A stretch of 64,000 bases of DNA, from the NCBI RefSeq assembly GCF_902859595.1, contig NZ_CADIJQ010000005.1:401897-465896 (forward strand), read 5' to 3'. Each line of letters opens with the position of its first letter. Positions within the stretch are counted from its first letter, which is position 1. The position numbers were made by a program, and so were the translations under genes. The notes under the pieces are model-generated. The model did not search any database. It saw only the letters and a program-made list of their open reading frames with translations, and had not been told where the DNA came from. The stretch is from Achromobacter kerstersii. GTDB taxonomy: Bacteria > Pseudomonadota > Gammaproteobacteria > Burkholderiales > Burkholderiaceae_B. Positions 9,376-17,199 of the stretch are shown piece after piece.

Positions 9376-9425
9376 GGCTGCAATTTGAATTGCTGTCAGA
9401 CTGCAATTTCCATAATGCAGTCTGA
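9374..9425. promoter_or_regulatory. Repeated TCAGrCTGCA motif array upstream of the cupin gene
   Basis: TCAGGCTGCAATTT (9374-9387) and TCAGACTGCAATTT (9396-9409) are direct copies 22 bp apart, about two helical turns. TGCAGTCTGA (9416-9425) is an exact inverted copy of 9396-9405. This looks like a multi-site operator for the gene at 9490. The regulator is unknown. Confidence 0.45.
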
Positions 9426-9489
9426 TTGCTTGTGCGCAGATTGCTTATGCACGAAAGCGCATCGTTTTCGGTTCTGAATCGGAGTCCTT

Positions 9490-9849
9490 ATGGCCCTCAA
9501 GCACGCGAACCCGCTGGACGTCGTCGACCTGCTTCATAGACCGAGCGCGGAACCGGACCCGCCCGTCAGCATCAGTCTGCTGCGCACGACGGATGTGCAG
9601 ATTATTCGGCTTGTGTTGCCAGCGGGACATCGCATGCCCTCACATCACGTTCAGGGTGTGATGACCCTGCAATGCCTGAACGGGCAGATCGACATCGAGG
9701 CGTCGGCTGGCCAGTGCACGCTCGTTGAAGGCCAATTGGTCATGTTGCCGGGCGACGAGCCCCACAGCCTGTACGCGCGCGTGCCATCGGTTGCGCTGCT
9801 CACGCTGATGCACAATCTTCCGGGTCGATGGCAACCTCGGGAGGGGTAG
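9490..9849 (+). CDS. Small cupin-domain protein
   Basis: 119-residue single-domain cupin. The first cupin motif is visible as PAGHRMPSHHVQGVMTLQCLNGQID (metal-ligand histidines in HHVQG) and the second as LPGDEPHSLYA. GGAG lies 6 bases before the ATG. Small cupins of this form often sense or protect against metabolites, or accompany regulators; no substrate can be assigned. The gene is boxed by copies of one inverted motif, an array upstream and a palindromic terminator downstream, so it forms its own unit. Confidence 0.75.
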   Translation: MALKHANPLDVVDLLHRPSAEPDPPVSISLLRTTDVQIIRLVLPAGHRMPSHHVQGVMTLQCLNGQIDIEASAGQCTLVEGQLVMLPGDEPHSLYARVPSVALLTLMHNLPGRWQPREG

Positions 9850-9851
9850 CG

Positions 9852-9877
9852 AAAATGCAGTCTGACTGCATTTTTTC
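9852..9877. terminator. Palindromic terminator carrying the TGCAGTC motif
   Basis: Stem AAAATGCAGT / ACTGCATTTT around a 3-base loop, ending in TTTTTT on the plus strand, 3 bp after the cupin stop. The arms contain the same TGCAGTCTGA core found upstream of the gene. Confidence 0.75.
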
Positions 9878-9971
9878 TAAGGGCTGCAGAGATCGCGGCC
9901 CTTGTGTTCTTGGGCGTGGCGGCTGTGAAGGTGATGCCGTTGCTTGGTGATGGGTTGATAAAGGAATTGAA

Positions 9972-10292
9972 ATGGACGCGAAGGAGTTCGTCGCGAATTG
10001 GAATGCGCTAAGGGCGGAATTGCTGGAGTCGTTCATGGCGCCAGAAGGCGCCAGCGACGTCGCAGCCAGGGTGCGGGCGATGGGCTTGTCAGCCGAGCAG
10101 GGCGAACAGATGCGGGTCGTGCTGGACGGCGTGCTTCGGGACACGATGTACACGCTGCTGTTGGGGCTGGATGGCGCCGCCAGCATTGGCGGAGATCAAC
10201 AGGCCTTCACGATTGCCGATGAAGATGGGAACGTGATAGAGGGAATCGAAGACGAGGCTTGGGCGTCCTTTCAGGAACCGTTACTCAGCTGA
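9972..10292 (+). CDS. Conserved small acidic protein, function unknown
   Basis: 106 residues, acidic, mostly helical in the first 75 residues (FVANWNALRAELLESF, MRVVLDGVLRDTMYTLLLGLDG), then a short beta-like end (QQAFTIADEDGNVI). No signal peptide or membrane segment. AAAGGAA stands 6 bases before the ATG, so it is very likely translated. Its last 22 bp overlap, tail to tail, the end of the HD-domain gene. The size and acidity recall small immunity or inhibitor proteins, but I do not recognise the family. Confidence 0.7.
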   Translation: MDAKEFVANWNALRAELLESFMAPEGASDVAARVRAMGLSAEQGEQMRVVLDGVLRDTMYTLLLGLDGAASIGGDQQAFTIADEDGNVIEGIEDEAWASFQEPLLS

Positions 10293-10891
10293 AAATGCCG
10301 CGTCACCCATCGTTCGCACTCGTCCCACAGCTGGGGTGCGCCTCGTTTGATGACCGGCCCGTACCGCGAAAAAACCTGTTCCAGAGACACGCCGTTCTCG
10401 GTCCACGTTCCCCCGCCGGTATAAATATTCGTGAGTAGCGGCTGAAAGCGATCAAGCGCCTTCGCGAACTGCGCGTCTTCACTCTCTGCCCGTTCAAATT
10501 CCTGCCACAGGCTGAGATAGTCATCGCGTTGCGGCGAGGGCAACAATCCAAACAAGCGCTCGGCCGCTTTGAATTCCTGCTCGGCCTGCAACGCGGCGGA
10601 TGACCCGCCGTGAATCGGAAAATCACCCACGTCTATCTCAACGATGTCATGCAGCAAGAGCATCTGGATGACCCGGTTCGTATTCACCGCGCCACTCGCG
10701 TACTCGTTCAGGATCAACGCGTACATCGCCAAGTGCCATGAGTGTTCGGCAGAGTTTTCCTTTCGGCTGCGGTCCAGCAGCGGAGACTGCCGGACGACGG
10801 ATTTCAGCCGATCGATTTCTCTTAAGAAATTAAGCTGGCTTTCCAGAGGGGTTGAATGCATGCCAGGGCCTATGTGGGTATCGGTGCGCAT
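10271..10891 (-). CDS. HD-domain hydrolase (YfbR/HDDC2-like)
   Basis: 206-residue HD-domain protein. The metal site is seen as ENSAEHSWHLAMYALIL (H), MLLLHDIVEIDVGD (HD pair) and a later Asp in the DRFQPLL region. YfbR and HDDC2 relatives are 5'-deoxynucleotidases, so a nucleotide monophosphate is the likely substrate. There are two possible starts, 10891 and 10861, and neither has a clear ribosome site. The longer one is given, although the family N-terminus (FLREIDRLKSVVR) would also fit the shorter one. Confidence 0.8.
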   Translation of the reverse strand: MRTDTHIGPGMHSTPLESQLNFLREIDRLKSVVRQSPLLDRSRKENSAEHSWHLAMYALILNEYASGAVNTNRVIQMLLLHDIVEIDVGDFPIHGGSSAALQAEQEFKAAERLFGLLPSPQRDDYLSLWQEFERAESEDAQFAKALDRFQPLLTNIYTGGGTWTENGVSLEQVFSRYGPVIKRGAPQLWDECERWVTRHFQLSNGS

Positions 10892-11011
10892 GGGCTGATT
10901 TTACGTGCGGCGGCGTACATCTCAGAAGTTATGCGGGCTTTGAAATTGCCGTCTGACACCTTAAAGTTCCATCCGATTGCACCTCCTGAACTCCCTTCTC
11001 GGTTAACGACC

Positions 11012-11629
11012 ATGCCCTCACCCGCCGATGGCGTTATCGCGCTATATCAAGACCACGCCGCCGCGTTTGAAGCGCAGCGTGGAACCACGCTTGTCGAACT
11101 CGGCTGGTTGACGCAGTTCCTGTCTTTACTGCCCGTCCCGCACCCGCAAGTGCTCGACATCGGTTGCGGAAGCGGTGTCCCCATCGCGCGCCATCTGATC
11201 GAAAACGGTTGCTCGATCACGGGTATCGATACCTCGTTGCCCTTGTTGTCTCGGGCGCAATCCGCGTTCCCCAACCATCGATGGATCGCCGCTGATATGC
11301 GGCGGTTGCCGTTCACCGAGCCCTTTCACGGTTTGATTGCCTGGCATAGTTTTTTCCATCTGAGCCCCGAAGATCAACGGCCCATGTTCAGCACCTTTCG
11401 GCGTCTTGCTTCGCCCGGGGCGGTGCTGATGTTCACCAGCGGCACGTCGCTGGGAGAAGCCATTGGCCAGTTCGAAGGCAAGCCGCTTTATCACGGCAGT
11501 TTGGATCGCGAGGAGTATCGGCAGCTGCTCAACGCCAATGGGTTTGCCGTGAAGCACTATGTAGAAAACGATCCGGCTTGCGGGGGCGCCACGGTGTGGC
11601 TGGCGCAGCGGGAAGTTGGCACGCGTTGA
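11012..11629 (+). CDS. Class I SAM-dependent methyltransferase
   Basis: 205-residue Rossmann-fold methyltransferase. Motif I VLDIGCGSGVPIARHLIENG begins near residue 45, the acidic end of beta-2 is GIDTS, and IAADMRRLPF marks motif II. The C-terminal part (VKHYVENDPACGGATVWLAQ) is typical of small Methyltransf_11/25 proteins. The frame is open from 10856, but the upstream part overlaps the divergent HD gene start and does not look coding, so the ATG at 11012 is used. The substrate is unknown. Confidence 0.82.
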   Translation: MPSPADGVIALYQDHAAAFEAQRGTTLVELGWLTQFLSLLPVPHPQVLDIGCGSGVPIARHLIENGCSITGIDTSLPLLSRAQSAFPNHRWIAADMRRLPFTEPFHGLIAWHSFFHLSPEDQRPMFSTFRRLASPGAVLMFTSGTSLGEAIGQFEGKPLYHGSLDREEYRQLLNANGFAVKHYVENDPACGGATVWLAQREVGTR

Positions 11630-11660
11630 GCGACAATGACGGCCGACCGAGCCGACCGAG

Positions 11661-11720
11661 CCGTCACTAAGCCCGCCACTAAGCCCACCACTAAGGCCCG
11701 CCCGTAAACCCGCCGCAACC
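11661..11720. repeat. 12-bp tandem repeat array, five units
   Basis: Five degenerate 12-bp units, the best being CCGTCACTAAGC and CCGCCACTAAGC. They are preceded by two 9-bp CCGACCGAG copies at about 11643-11660. The array fills the gap between the methyltransferase stop and the next gene. Confidence 0.75.
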
Positions 11721-11761
11721 CCTCGCGGCATGCAAATACCCCGCATCAGGAAGCAGACTGC

Positions 11762-12202
11762 ATGACCCAAGAAATGACTGCCGATTTCCAGCCGTTGCCC
11801 ACATCCACCCTGGAATACATGCAAGCGCGACGCGCCCAGCTCCATGCGCTGGTTGCCCTGAATTTTCCCGACAGCGAACTGACGCACTCCGCCGCGGACT
11901 TTGAACTGCTGCAACGCATCGTCGATGCCGATCTCCTGGAAGCGGAAGACGTGGCGGGATGGGAAGCCATGGGCATTGCGTTTGGCGATGGCTTGACGAC
12001 GATGGTCCCGGGCTTGGCGTGGGCGCAGGTCACCGACCAATTCGGCACGGATGCCGTGCTGCGCTATCAGGCGACGACGTTGCAGATTGGCGTGGTCACC
12101 ATGCTGCTCAAGCGCGCCGAGGCGAACGAGGTGATCAACGTCGCGCATCTGGCGCAATGGCTGAAAACGTTCATCGAAGACAAAGCGCACGAATATCGTT
12201 GA
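11762..12202 (+). CDS. DUF3806-like protein
   Basis: 146 residues, cytoplasmic, no signal or membrane segment. The segment GIAFGDGLTTMVPGLAWAQVTDQFGTDAVLRY matches my memory of the DUF3806 family core (GxxxGD...GLxWxxVxDxxGxdxALR). AGGAAG lies upstream of the ATG. The family has no known biochemical role; some members sit near secretion or toxin genes, but nothing of that kind is visible here. Confidence 0.7.
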   Translation: MTQEMTADFQPLPTSTLEYMQARRAQLHALVALNFPDSELTHSAADFELLQRIVDADLLEAEDVAGWEAMGIAFGDGLTTMVPGLAWAQVTDQFGTDAVLRYQATTLQIGVVTMLLKRAEANEVINVAHLAQWLKTFIEDKAHEYR

Positions 12203-12228
12203 CTCACTTCGACGTGCGCAACGGCCCG

Positions 12229-14145
12229 TCAGTCGTGCGGCGCATTGCGCGATGATCGCTGATGCGCGGTCCCCCCTGCCGCACTCAGGTTGTACGCCGT
12301 ATTGACCAAGCCAATGTGCGAGAACCCTTGCGGGAAATTCCCGACCAAGCGCTTGCGCACCACGTCGTATTCTTCGGACAGCAACCCCAGGTCATTGCGT
12401 AGCGACAGCAGGCGCCCAAACAATTGGTGCGCGTCGGCAAGCCGGCCTTGCATGATGTACGCATCGGCCAGCCAGAAGCTGCACGCCAAGAACACGCCTT
12501 CGTCACCGGGCAGGCCGTCGTCACTGTGCTGCGTGGAATACCGCAGCAGCAGGCCATCGCGCAGCAGTTCGCGTTCGATGGCGTCCACAGTGCCGGTCAC
12601 GCGCGGATCATCCGGCGGCAGAAAGCCCACTTGGGGAATCAGCAACAGGCTCGCGTCCAGCGCCGTGCCGCCGTAGTACTGCACGAAGGTGTTGCGCTGC
12701 GCGTCAAAGCCGTGCGTGCAGATGTCTTGGCGGATTTCGTCGGCCAGCGCACGCCAACGGTCTACCGGGCCTTCCAGGCCAAATCGTTCGCAGGATTTCA
12801 CGGTGCGATCCAACGCCACCCAGCACATCAGCCGCGAATGCGTGAACGCGCGGCGGGGTCCGCGCACCTCCCAGATGCCGTGATCCGGCTCGCGCCACAA
12901 GTCCTCGAGCGCCGTGAGCAGCACTTTTTGCATGCGCCATGCTTCAGCCAGCGGCGCCAGATCGGCCACACGGCCAGCGTGCAGGGTTTCGATCAGTTCG
13001 CCATACACGTCCAGCTGCATTTGCCCGGCCGCGGCGTTGCCCACACGCACGGGCGCGCTGCCTTCATAACCAGGCAGCCAGGGAATGTCGTGTTCGGGCA
13101 GCCAGCGTTCGCCGGCAATGCCGTACATGATCTGCAACTGATTGGGGTGGCCCGCCGCGGCGCGCAGCAGCCATTGCCGCCAGGCCTCGGCCTCTTCACG
13201 ATACCCGGCGTTCAGCAGCGCGTACAAGGTCAGCGCCGAATCACGCAGCCAGCAGTGGCGATAGTCCCAATTGCGGCTGCCGCCCAGTTGCTCGGGCAGC
13301 GACGTGGTGGGTGCTGCGACGATACCGCCTGTGGGTTGAAACGTCAGCAGCTTGAGCGTGATCAGTGACCGCACTACCGCGTCGCGCCGCTCGCCGGGGC
13401 CGTTCTCCCAATGGCAGCGCTTGGCCCATTCATGCCACCACGCAATCGTGCGGTCCATGCTTTCCATGCGGTCTGGCACGAAATGCGGCATCTTGTGCGA
13501 GCGGTGATACGACAAGGTGAACGGCACGGTCTCGTTTTGCCGCACGGTGAAATCCGCCACGCTTTTCATGTCGCGGCCAACCAGCGGCACGGCCGTGTGC
13601 AGCTCGACGGCGTCGGGTCCGGCGATGGCGCTCAAACCGTAATCGCGCCGACGTACCCAAGGCACCGCCTGCCCGTAGTTGAAGCGCAGCGTCAGTTCCA
13701 TATGCATGTCGACGTGGCCCCACTCGCCTTGCACGATACGCACCACGTCCACGCGTTCTTCATCGTCGCTAAGCGGCATGAAGTCGTAGACCCGCACGGC
13801 GCCGGTAGGCGTTTCATGGCGGGTTTCCAGCACGGCGGTTTCGGGCAGGTAGCGGCGGGTGGTGTTGCAGCCCGTATCAGAGCCCATATCGCAGCCCGTA
13901 TCGCAGCCCGTGTTGTCGCCCGTGGGATGGTTCGTGGAATTGTCCGTGGGGTTTTCCACGGCAGGCGCCGTATTGCGCGGCGCAAGCAGCCAGCGTCCAT
14001 GGCTGTCGTCGCCCAGCAAGGCGGCAAAGCAGGCGGGCGAATCGAAATGCGGCAGGCACAGCCAATCGATGGAGCCGTCGCGCGCAACCAGCGCCGCCGA
14101 CAACATATTGCCGATCAAGCCGTAGTCTTCCAGGGGTTTGGACAT
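12229..14145 (-). CDS. Glycoside hydrolase family 15 (glucoamylase/trehalase-like)
   Basis: 638-residue GH15 protein. The N-terminal beta-sandwich begins EDYGLIGNMLSAALVARDGSIDWLCLPHFD. The (alpha/alpha)6 barrel carries NWDYRHCWLRDSALTLYAL and GIWEVRGPRRAFTHSRLMCWVALDR, both diagnostic. Bacterial members hydrolyse glucosidic links such as trehalose or short maltodextrins in the cytoplasm; no signal peptide is seen. It starts 6 bp after the SDR stop, so the two form an operon. Unusual: residues 64-95 are eight tandem 4-residue units of a Cys/Asp/Thr/Asn-rich repeat inserted in the N-terminal domain. Confidence 0.9.
   Translation of the reverse strand: MSKPLEDYGLIGNMLSAALVARDGSIDWLCLPHFDSPACFAALLGDDSHGRWLLAPRNTAPAVENPTDNSTNHPTGDNTGCDTGCDMGSDTGCNTTRRYLPETAVLETRHETPTGAVRVYDFMPLSDDEERVDVVRIVQGEWGHVDMHMELTLRFNYGQAVPWVRRRDYGLSAIAGPDAVELHTAVPLVGRDMKSVADFTVRQNETVPFTLSYHRSHKMPHFVPDRMESMDRTIAWWHEWAKRCHWENGPGERRDAVVRSLITLKLLTFQPTGGIVAAPTTSLPEQLGGSRNWDYRHCWLRDSALTLYALLNAGYREEAEAWRQWLLRAAAGHPNQLQIMYGIAGERWLPEHDIPWLPGYEGSAPVRVGNAAAGQMQLDVYGELIETLHAGRVADLAPLAEAWRMQKVLLTALEDLWREPDHGIWEVRGPRRAFTHSRLMCWVALDRTVKSCERFGLEGPVDRWRALADEIRQDICTHGFDAQRNTFVQYYGGTALDASLLLIPQVGFLPPDDPRVTGTVDAIERELLRDGLLLRYSTQHSDDGLPGDEGVFLACSFWLADAYIMQGRLADAHQLFGRLLSLRNDLGLLSEEYDVVRKRLVGNFPQGFSHIGLVNTAYNLSAAGGTAHQRSSRNAPHD
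13861..13956 (-). repeat. In-frame 12-bp tandem array inside the GH15 gene
   Basis: Eight 12-bp units (96 bp) encode residues 64-95. Each 4-residue unit ends in Thr or Met (ENPT, DNST, NHPT, GDNT, GCDT, GCDM, GSDT, GCNT). The units are similar but not identical. Confidence 0.8.
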
Positions 14146-14151
14146 ATGCGC

Positions 14152-14970
14152 TTAACCCGCGCCGCGAAATTCGGGGTACAGCGTCATGCCGCCATCGACG
14201 AACAAGGTCGACCCCGTGACGTAATCAGAATCGTCGCTGGCCAGCCACGCCACGGCGCGCGCCACGTCTTCCGGTTCGCCGATGCGTCCGTACGGAATCA
14301 GCTTGAGCAGCGACGCCAGGGCTTCCGGCGTGTTCCAGGCGGGAGCATTGATGGGCGTGCGGATGGCGCCGGGCGCAACGGAATTCACGCGTATCTTCAT
14401 CGGCGCAAGCTCTTGCGCCAGCGACTGCATCAGCAGCGACACGCCGCCTTTCGAGGCCGCATAGTTGGATTGGAATGCCCACGGAATCACTTCGTGAACG
14501 GAGCTGATGAAGATGATTTTTCCGGCGGCGGCTTCGGCGGGCGGCTTCGGCGTGCGATTCAAAAACGCCCGTGCGGCCGCGCGTGCGCACAGAAACTGGC
14601 CGGTCAGATTGGTGTCAATCACCTTTTGCCACTGGGCCAGCGTCATGTCCTGGATGGGAGCAGGCTGCTCGATGCCCGCGTTGTTGACCAGGATGTCGAT
14701 GTCTTGAAAGTGATTGCTTGCCGCGCGGAACAATTGCTCGACATCGTCTTCGCGGCTGATGTCGGCGGCGATTGCAACGGCTTGTCCGCCTGCGTTGGTG
14801 ATGTCCTGCACGACGGCATGGCCGCGTTGTTCGGAGTCTTGGTTGGGGCGATGGTTGACGACCACTTTCGCGCCAGCCCGCGCGAGTTCCAGCGCCACGC
14901 CGCGCCCAATGCCTGAATTGGCGCCGGTGACGATGGCCACACGCCCGGATAAGTCCACTGCATGCCGCAT
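14152..14970 (-). CDS. Glucose 1-dehydrogenase-like SDR
   Basis: Classical SDR, 272 residues, close to the glucose 1-dehydrogenase group. It has TGANSGIGRGVALELARAGAKVVVNHR (cofactor loop TGxxxGIG, Arg suggesting NADP acceptance), NNAGIEQPAP, the catalytic Ser in FISSVHEVIPW, YAASKGG, and the C-terminal VTGSTLFVDGGMTLYPEF. It is followed after 6 bp by the GH15 gene, so glucose released by that enzyme could be oxidised here to gluconolactone. That pathway link is inference from the operon. Confidence 0.88.
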   Translation of the reverse strand: MRHAVDLSGRVAIVTGANSGIGRGVALELARAGAKVVVNHRPNQDSEQRGHAVVQDITNAGGQAVAIAADISREDDVEQLFRAASNHFQDIDILVNNAGIEQPAPIQDMTLAQWQKVIDTNLTGQFLCARAAARAFLNRTPKPPAEAAAGKIIFISSVHEVIPWAFQSNYAASKGGVSLLMQSLAQELAPMKIRVNSVAPGAIRTPINAPAWNTPEALASLLKLIPYGRIGEPEDVARAVAWLASDDSDYVTGSTLFVDGGMTLYPEFRGAG

Positions 14971-15070
14971 GCTGCTCTCTCCTTGCGGCGAGCCGATCCG
15001 GGGCGATGGCCGTGCGGATCTTGTCGCGCCGCGTTCGATAGCGAAAGTTCAGCTTAGTCCCGAACGCGTG

Positions 15071-15097
15071 CGGCTTCAACCTTCGGCTTCAAGCCTT
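15071..15097. repeat. Two-copy imperfect 13-bp repeat
   Basis: CGGCTTCAACCTT at 15071-15083 is followed at once by CGGCTTCAAGCCTT. It lies in the 197-bp gap between the SDR start (14970) and the stop of the unknown gene at 15168; nothing else is apparent in that gap. Confidence 0.5.
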
Positions 15098-15167
15098 CTC
15101 CCGCCGCCGTGCTCCGGCGCTTCGGCTCAGCTGACGTACCAGCCGCTGTTGTCGATACCCAACCCCA

Positions 15168-15644
15168 TCAATAACAACCCGCAGGCAAGATGTCGTCCAG
15201 GTAAGCGCCCGGATTCGGTTCTGCCGTGAGCATGTGCCGCACCCATGCATCGCGCTCGTGCGCCGTGATGACTAGTTCCCAGACGCAGGCAAGTGCCGGC
15301 GCATGGACGGGCGTGAAAACTTCGGGTCGCTCCAGCGGCGCCGATAGCATGCACTGGCACACGATGCCGCCTGAGATCCACCAGTCCACCAGCAACCACA
15401 CGGCTTCTTCGCCGACGTGGACGATGCAGAATCCCAGGCCATGGCTGCGCTCGTCAAGAGCAGGTTCGGTTAGCACTTCCACCATCGCAGCACGCACCGA
15501 GGCGAGCACCTTATCGGCCAGCACGACTGAACCCGCATCGATATCGCGATGAATACCGTAGACCTTGATGGCATGACCGGCGCCGCGCCAGATTTCAAGG
15601 GGTGCGATGCGGCGGGGAGCGTAGGGTTCGGGAGCAAGGCTCAT
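15168..15644 (-). CDS. Conserved protein of unknown function, coupled to the HAD phosphatase
   Basis: 158 residues, soluble, no signal peptide. Features: PLEIWRGAGHAIKVYGIHRD near residue 13, an aromatic core VWLLVDWWISGGIVCQCML, and a C-terminal DAWVRHMLTAEPNPGAYLDDILPAGCY. The start is set by an ATGA overlap with the phosphatase stop, so translation is coupled. The upstream part of the frame (to 15917) is arginine-rich shadow and is excluded. I do not recognise the family. Confidence 0.72.
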   Translation of the reverse strand: MSLAPEPYAPRRIAPLEIWRGAGHAIKVYGIHRDIDAGSVVLADKVLASVRAAMVEVLTEPALDERSHGLGFCIVHVGEEAVWLLVDWWISGGIVCQCMLSAPLERPEVFTPVHAPALACVWELVITAHERDAWVRHMLTAEPNPGAYLDDILPAGCY

Positions 15645-16333
15645 TTCAGCAAGCTCGCGCACGCGTCGACCAAATCGTCGAAATGATGGAGCAGAACGTC
15701 CGGCGCGAGTTCCGCAGCCGGAACGTCGGAGTAGCCGAAATCGACCAGAATCAACGGCGTGCCGGCAGCCCGCGCCGCGCCGGCGTCGGTGTCGGCGTCG
15801 CCCACCATGACGGTGCGGGCCAGATCGCCGCCCACCGCCTGGACCGCTTCGATCAGATGGGCGGGGTCGGGTTTGGCTGCGGTGACGGCGTCGATGCCGA
15901 CGACGCCGTCGAACCATTGCGCCATGCTCAGTTTGCTCAGCAGTGTTCGCGACAAGCCGGTGGGTTTGTTGGTGCAGACGACGAGCGTTGCGCCGCGGTC
16001 CTTCAGCACTTTCAACGCATCGACGACGCCGGGAAAGGGCCGGGTTTCGTCGGCGATATGCGCGCTGTAGTGGCTGATGAAGCGGCCGAAGAGCGCGGCG
16101 GTACGGGCGGCAGGGTCTTGTTCGCCTGCCGCCGCAAGGCCGGTTTGCAGCAGCCAGCGGGCACCACGGCTGACGAAGGGCCGGCCGGCTTCATAGGCCA
16201 GAGGCGGGTAGCCCTCGGCGGTCAGAATGGCATTCACGGCGCCGATCAGGTCGGGGGCCGATTCGACCAACGTGCCGTCAAGATCGAAGGCGATGGTGGC
16301 GCCGTCCAGTGCGTTGAGATCCGTCGTCATCAT
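15641..16333 (-). CDS. HAD-superfamily phosphatase (phosphoglycolate phosphatase-like)
   Basis: 230-residue HAD hydrolase of the Gph/PGPase type. Motif I is FDLDGTLVESAPDL (two catalytic Asp), motif II VVCTNKPTG, motif III lysine in AAKPDPAHL and motif IV GDADTDAGAARAAG. It probably dephosphorylates 2-phosphoglycolate or a similar small phosphate ester. Two adjacent ATG codons (16333, 16330) follow GAAGGAAC; the second has the better spacing. The first forms an ATGA overlap with the membrane protein gene upstream. Not placed beside rpe/trpE, the usual site of gph, so the symbol is withheld. Confidence 0.85.
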   Translation of the reverse strand: MMTTDLNALDGATIAFDLDGTLVESAPDLIGAVNAILTAEGYPPLAYEAGRPFVSRGARWLLQTGLAAAGEQDPAARTAALFGRFISHYSAHIADETRPFPGVVDALKVLKDRGATLVVCTNKPTGLSRTLLSKLSMAQWFDGVVGIDAVTAAKPDPAHLIEAVQAVGGDLARTVMVGDADTDAGAARAAGTPLILVDFGYSDVPAAELAPDVLLHHFDDLVDACASLLK

Positions 16334-17124
16334 GTTCCTTCGTGCGCCTCGCCGACAGAATCGCGATACGCCACCGCGTACATCGCCGTCACCACGAACA
16401 TGATCGGGACGCAGAGCAACACGCTTAGTGCGGCCATCGGCCAGTGTTCGGTTTCGAAGGCACCGTAGGTCAACGGTTCGAGGTTGATGGCGGCAAAGCT
16501 GGTCATCGCGATCAGTGCGAGCAGACACACCATCAATGGCCAACGCGGATAGTGCATCGGGGCACGTACACCGCCAGTGCCGGCCTCGTCAGCGCGTATC
16601 CCACCCAATCCATACTCCCCTGTTACCGCAGCGCGTGACAGGCTCACGCCGTACACGGCAAGCGCGTACAACACCGGCAGCCAGATCACCGCTAGCGCGG
16701 CGAGCAATGCGGCATAGAAGCGTCCGTCGGACGGTGCGTCCAGCAACATGTAGACCGCATACGGCAGGTCGCCGGTTGCGCGCGCCAGGGCCGTGATGAC
16801 GATGGCGATTGCGCTCAGCAGAACCAGGTACCGCGCCTCGCCCGAGCCGCCACGCGCCGCGGGCAAGCGGCTGGCCTCGCCCGCGGCAGCAATCCGGTGC
16901 CAGGCGTACGTCATGCGGGCAAACGCGATCAGGTTGATCAGGGCCAGCGCGGCCCACAGCAAATCCGATGGCTGGTTCAAGCGTGAAAACGTCAACGCAA
17001 ACGGCAGCGTTAACGTGAACGCGGCCAACGACCAGGGCGCTGCGGCCAGCATGGCGCGGCCCTGGCGGCGGAGGACGCTGGCGGTTGCCGCCACAAGACG
17101 GCCGGCCCCAAGTTTGATCGACAC
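16330..17124 (-). CDS. Multi-pass membrane protein, function unknown
   Basis: 264 residues with about six hydrophobic segments (roughly residues 25-45, 56-75, 98-116, 135-160, 196-216 and 230-255) and a positively charged N-terminus. No ABC-2, MFS or DMT signature is evident. It heads a tightly coupled set (membrane protein, HAD phosphatase, 158-residue unknown; 4-bp overlaps). Its start lies 75 bp from a divergent ABC-ATPase-like gene, so it could be the membrane partner of that ATPase; this is conjecture. Confidence 0.72.
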   Translation of the reverse strand: MSIKLGAGRLVAATASVLRRQGRAMLAAAPWSLAAFTLTLPFALTFSRLNQPSDLLWAALALINLIAFARMTYAWHRIAAAGEASRLPAARGGSGEARYLVLLSAIAIVITALARATGDLPYAVYMLLDAPSDGRFYAALLAALAVIWLPVLYALAVYGVSLSRAAVTGEYGLGGIRADEAGTGGVRAPMHYPRWPLMVCLLALIAMTSFAAINLEPLTYGAFETEHWPMAALSVLLCVPIMFVVTAMYAVAYRDSVGEAHEGT

Positions 17125-17199
17125 AAGATTCCTTTTTTTTGGAAAAAAATGGCGGGTTGTTTATACCGCAGCCCCCGCTTTCCTGCGTAAACTTCGGGC

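Noticed and set aside
9346..9877. Insertion sequence around the cupin gene
   Set aside because: Inverted motif copies are present, but there is no transposase and no target duplication at the outer ends. Kept only as an operator/cassette hypothesis.
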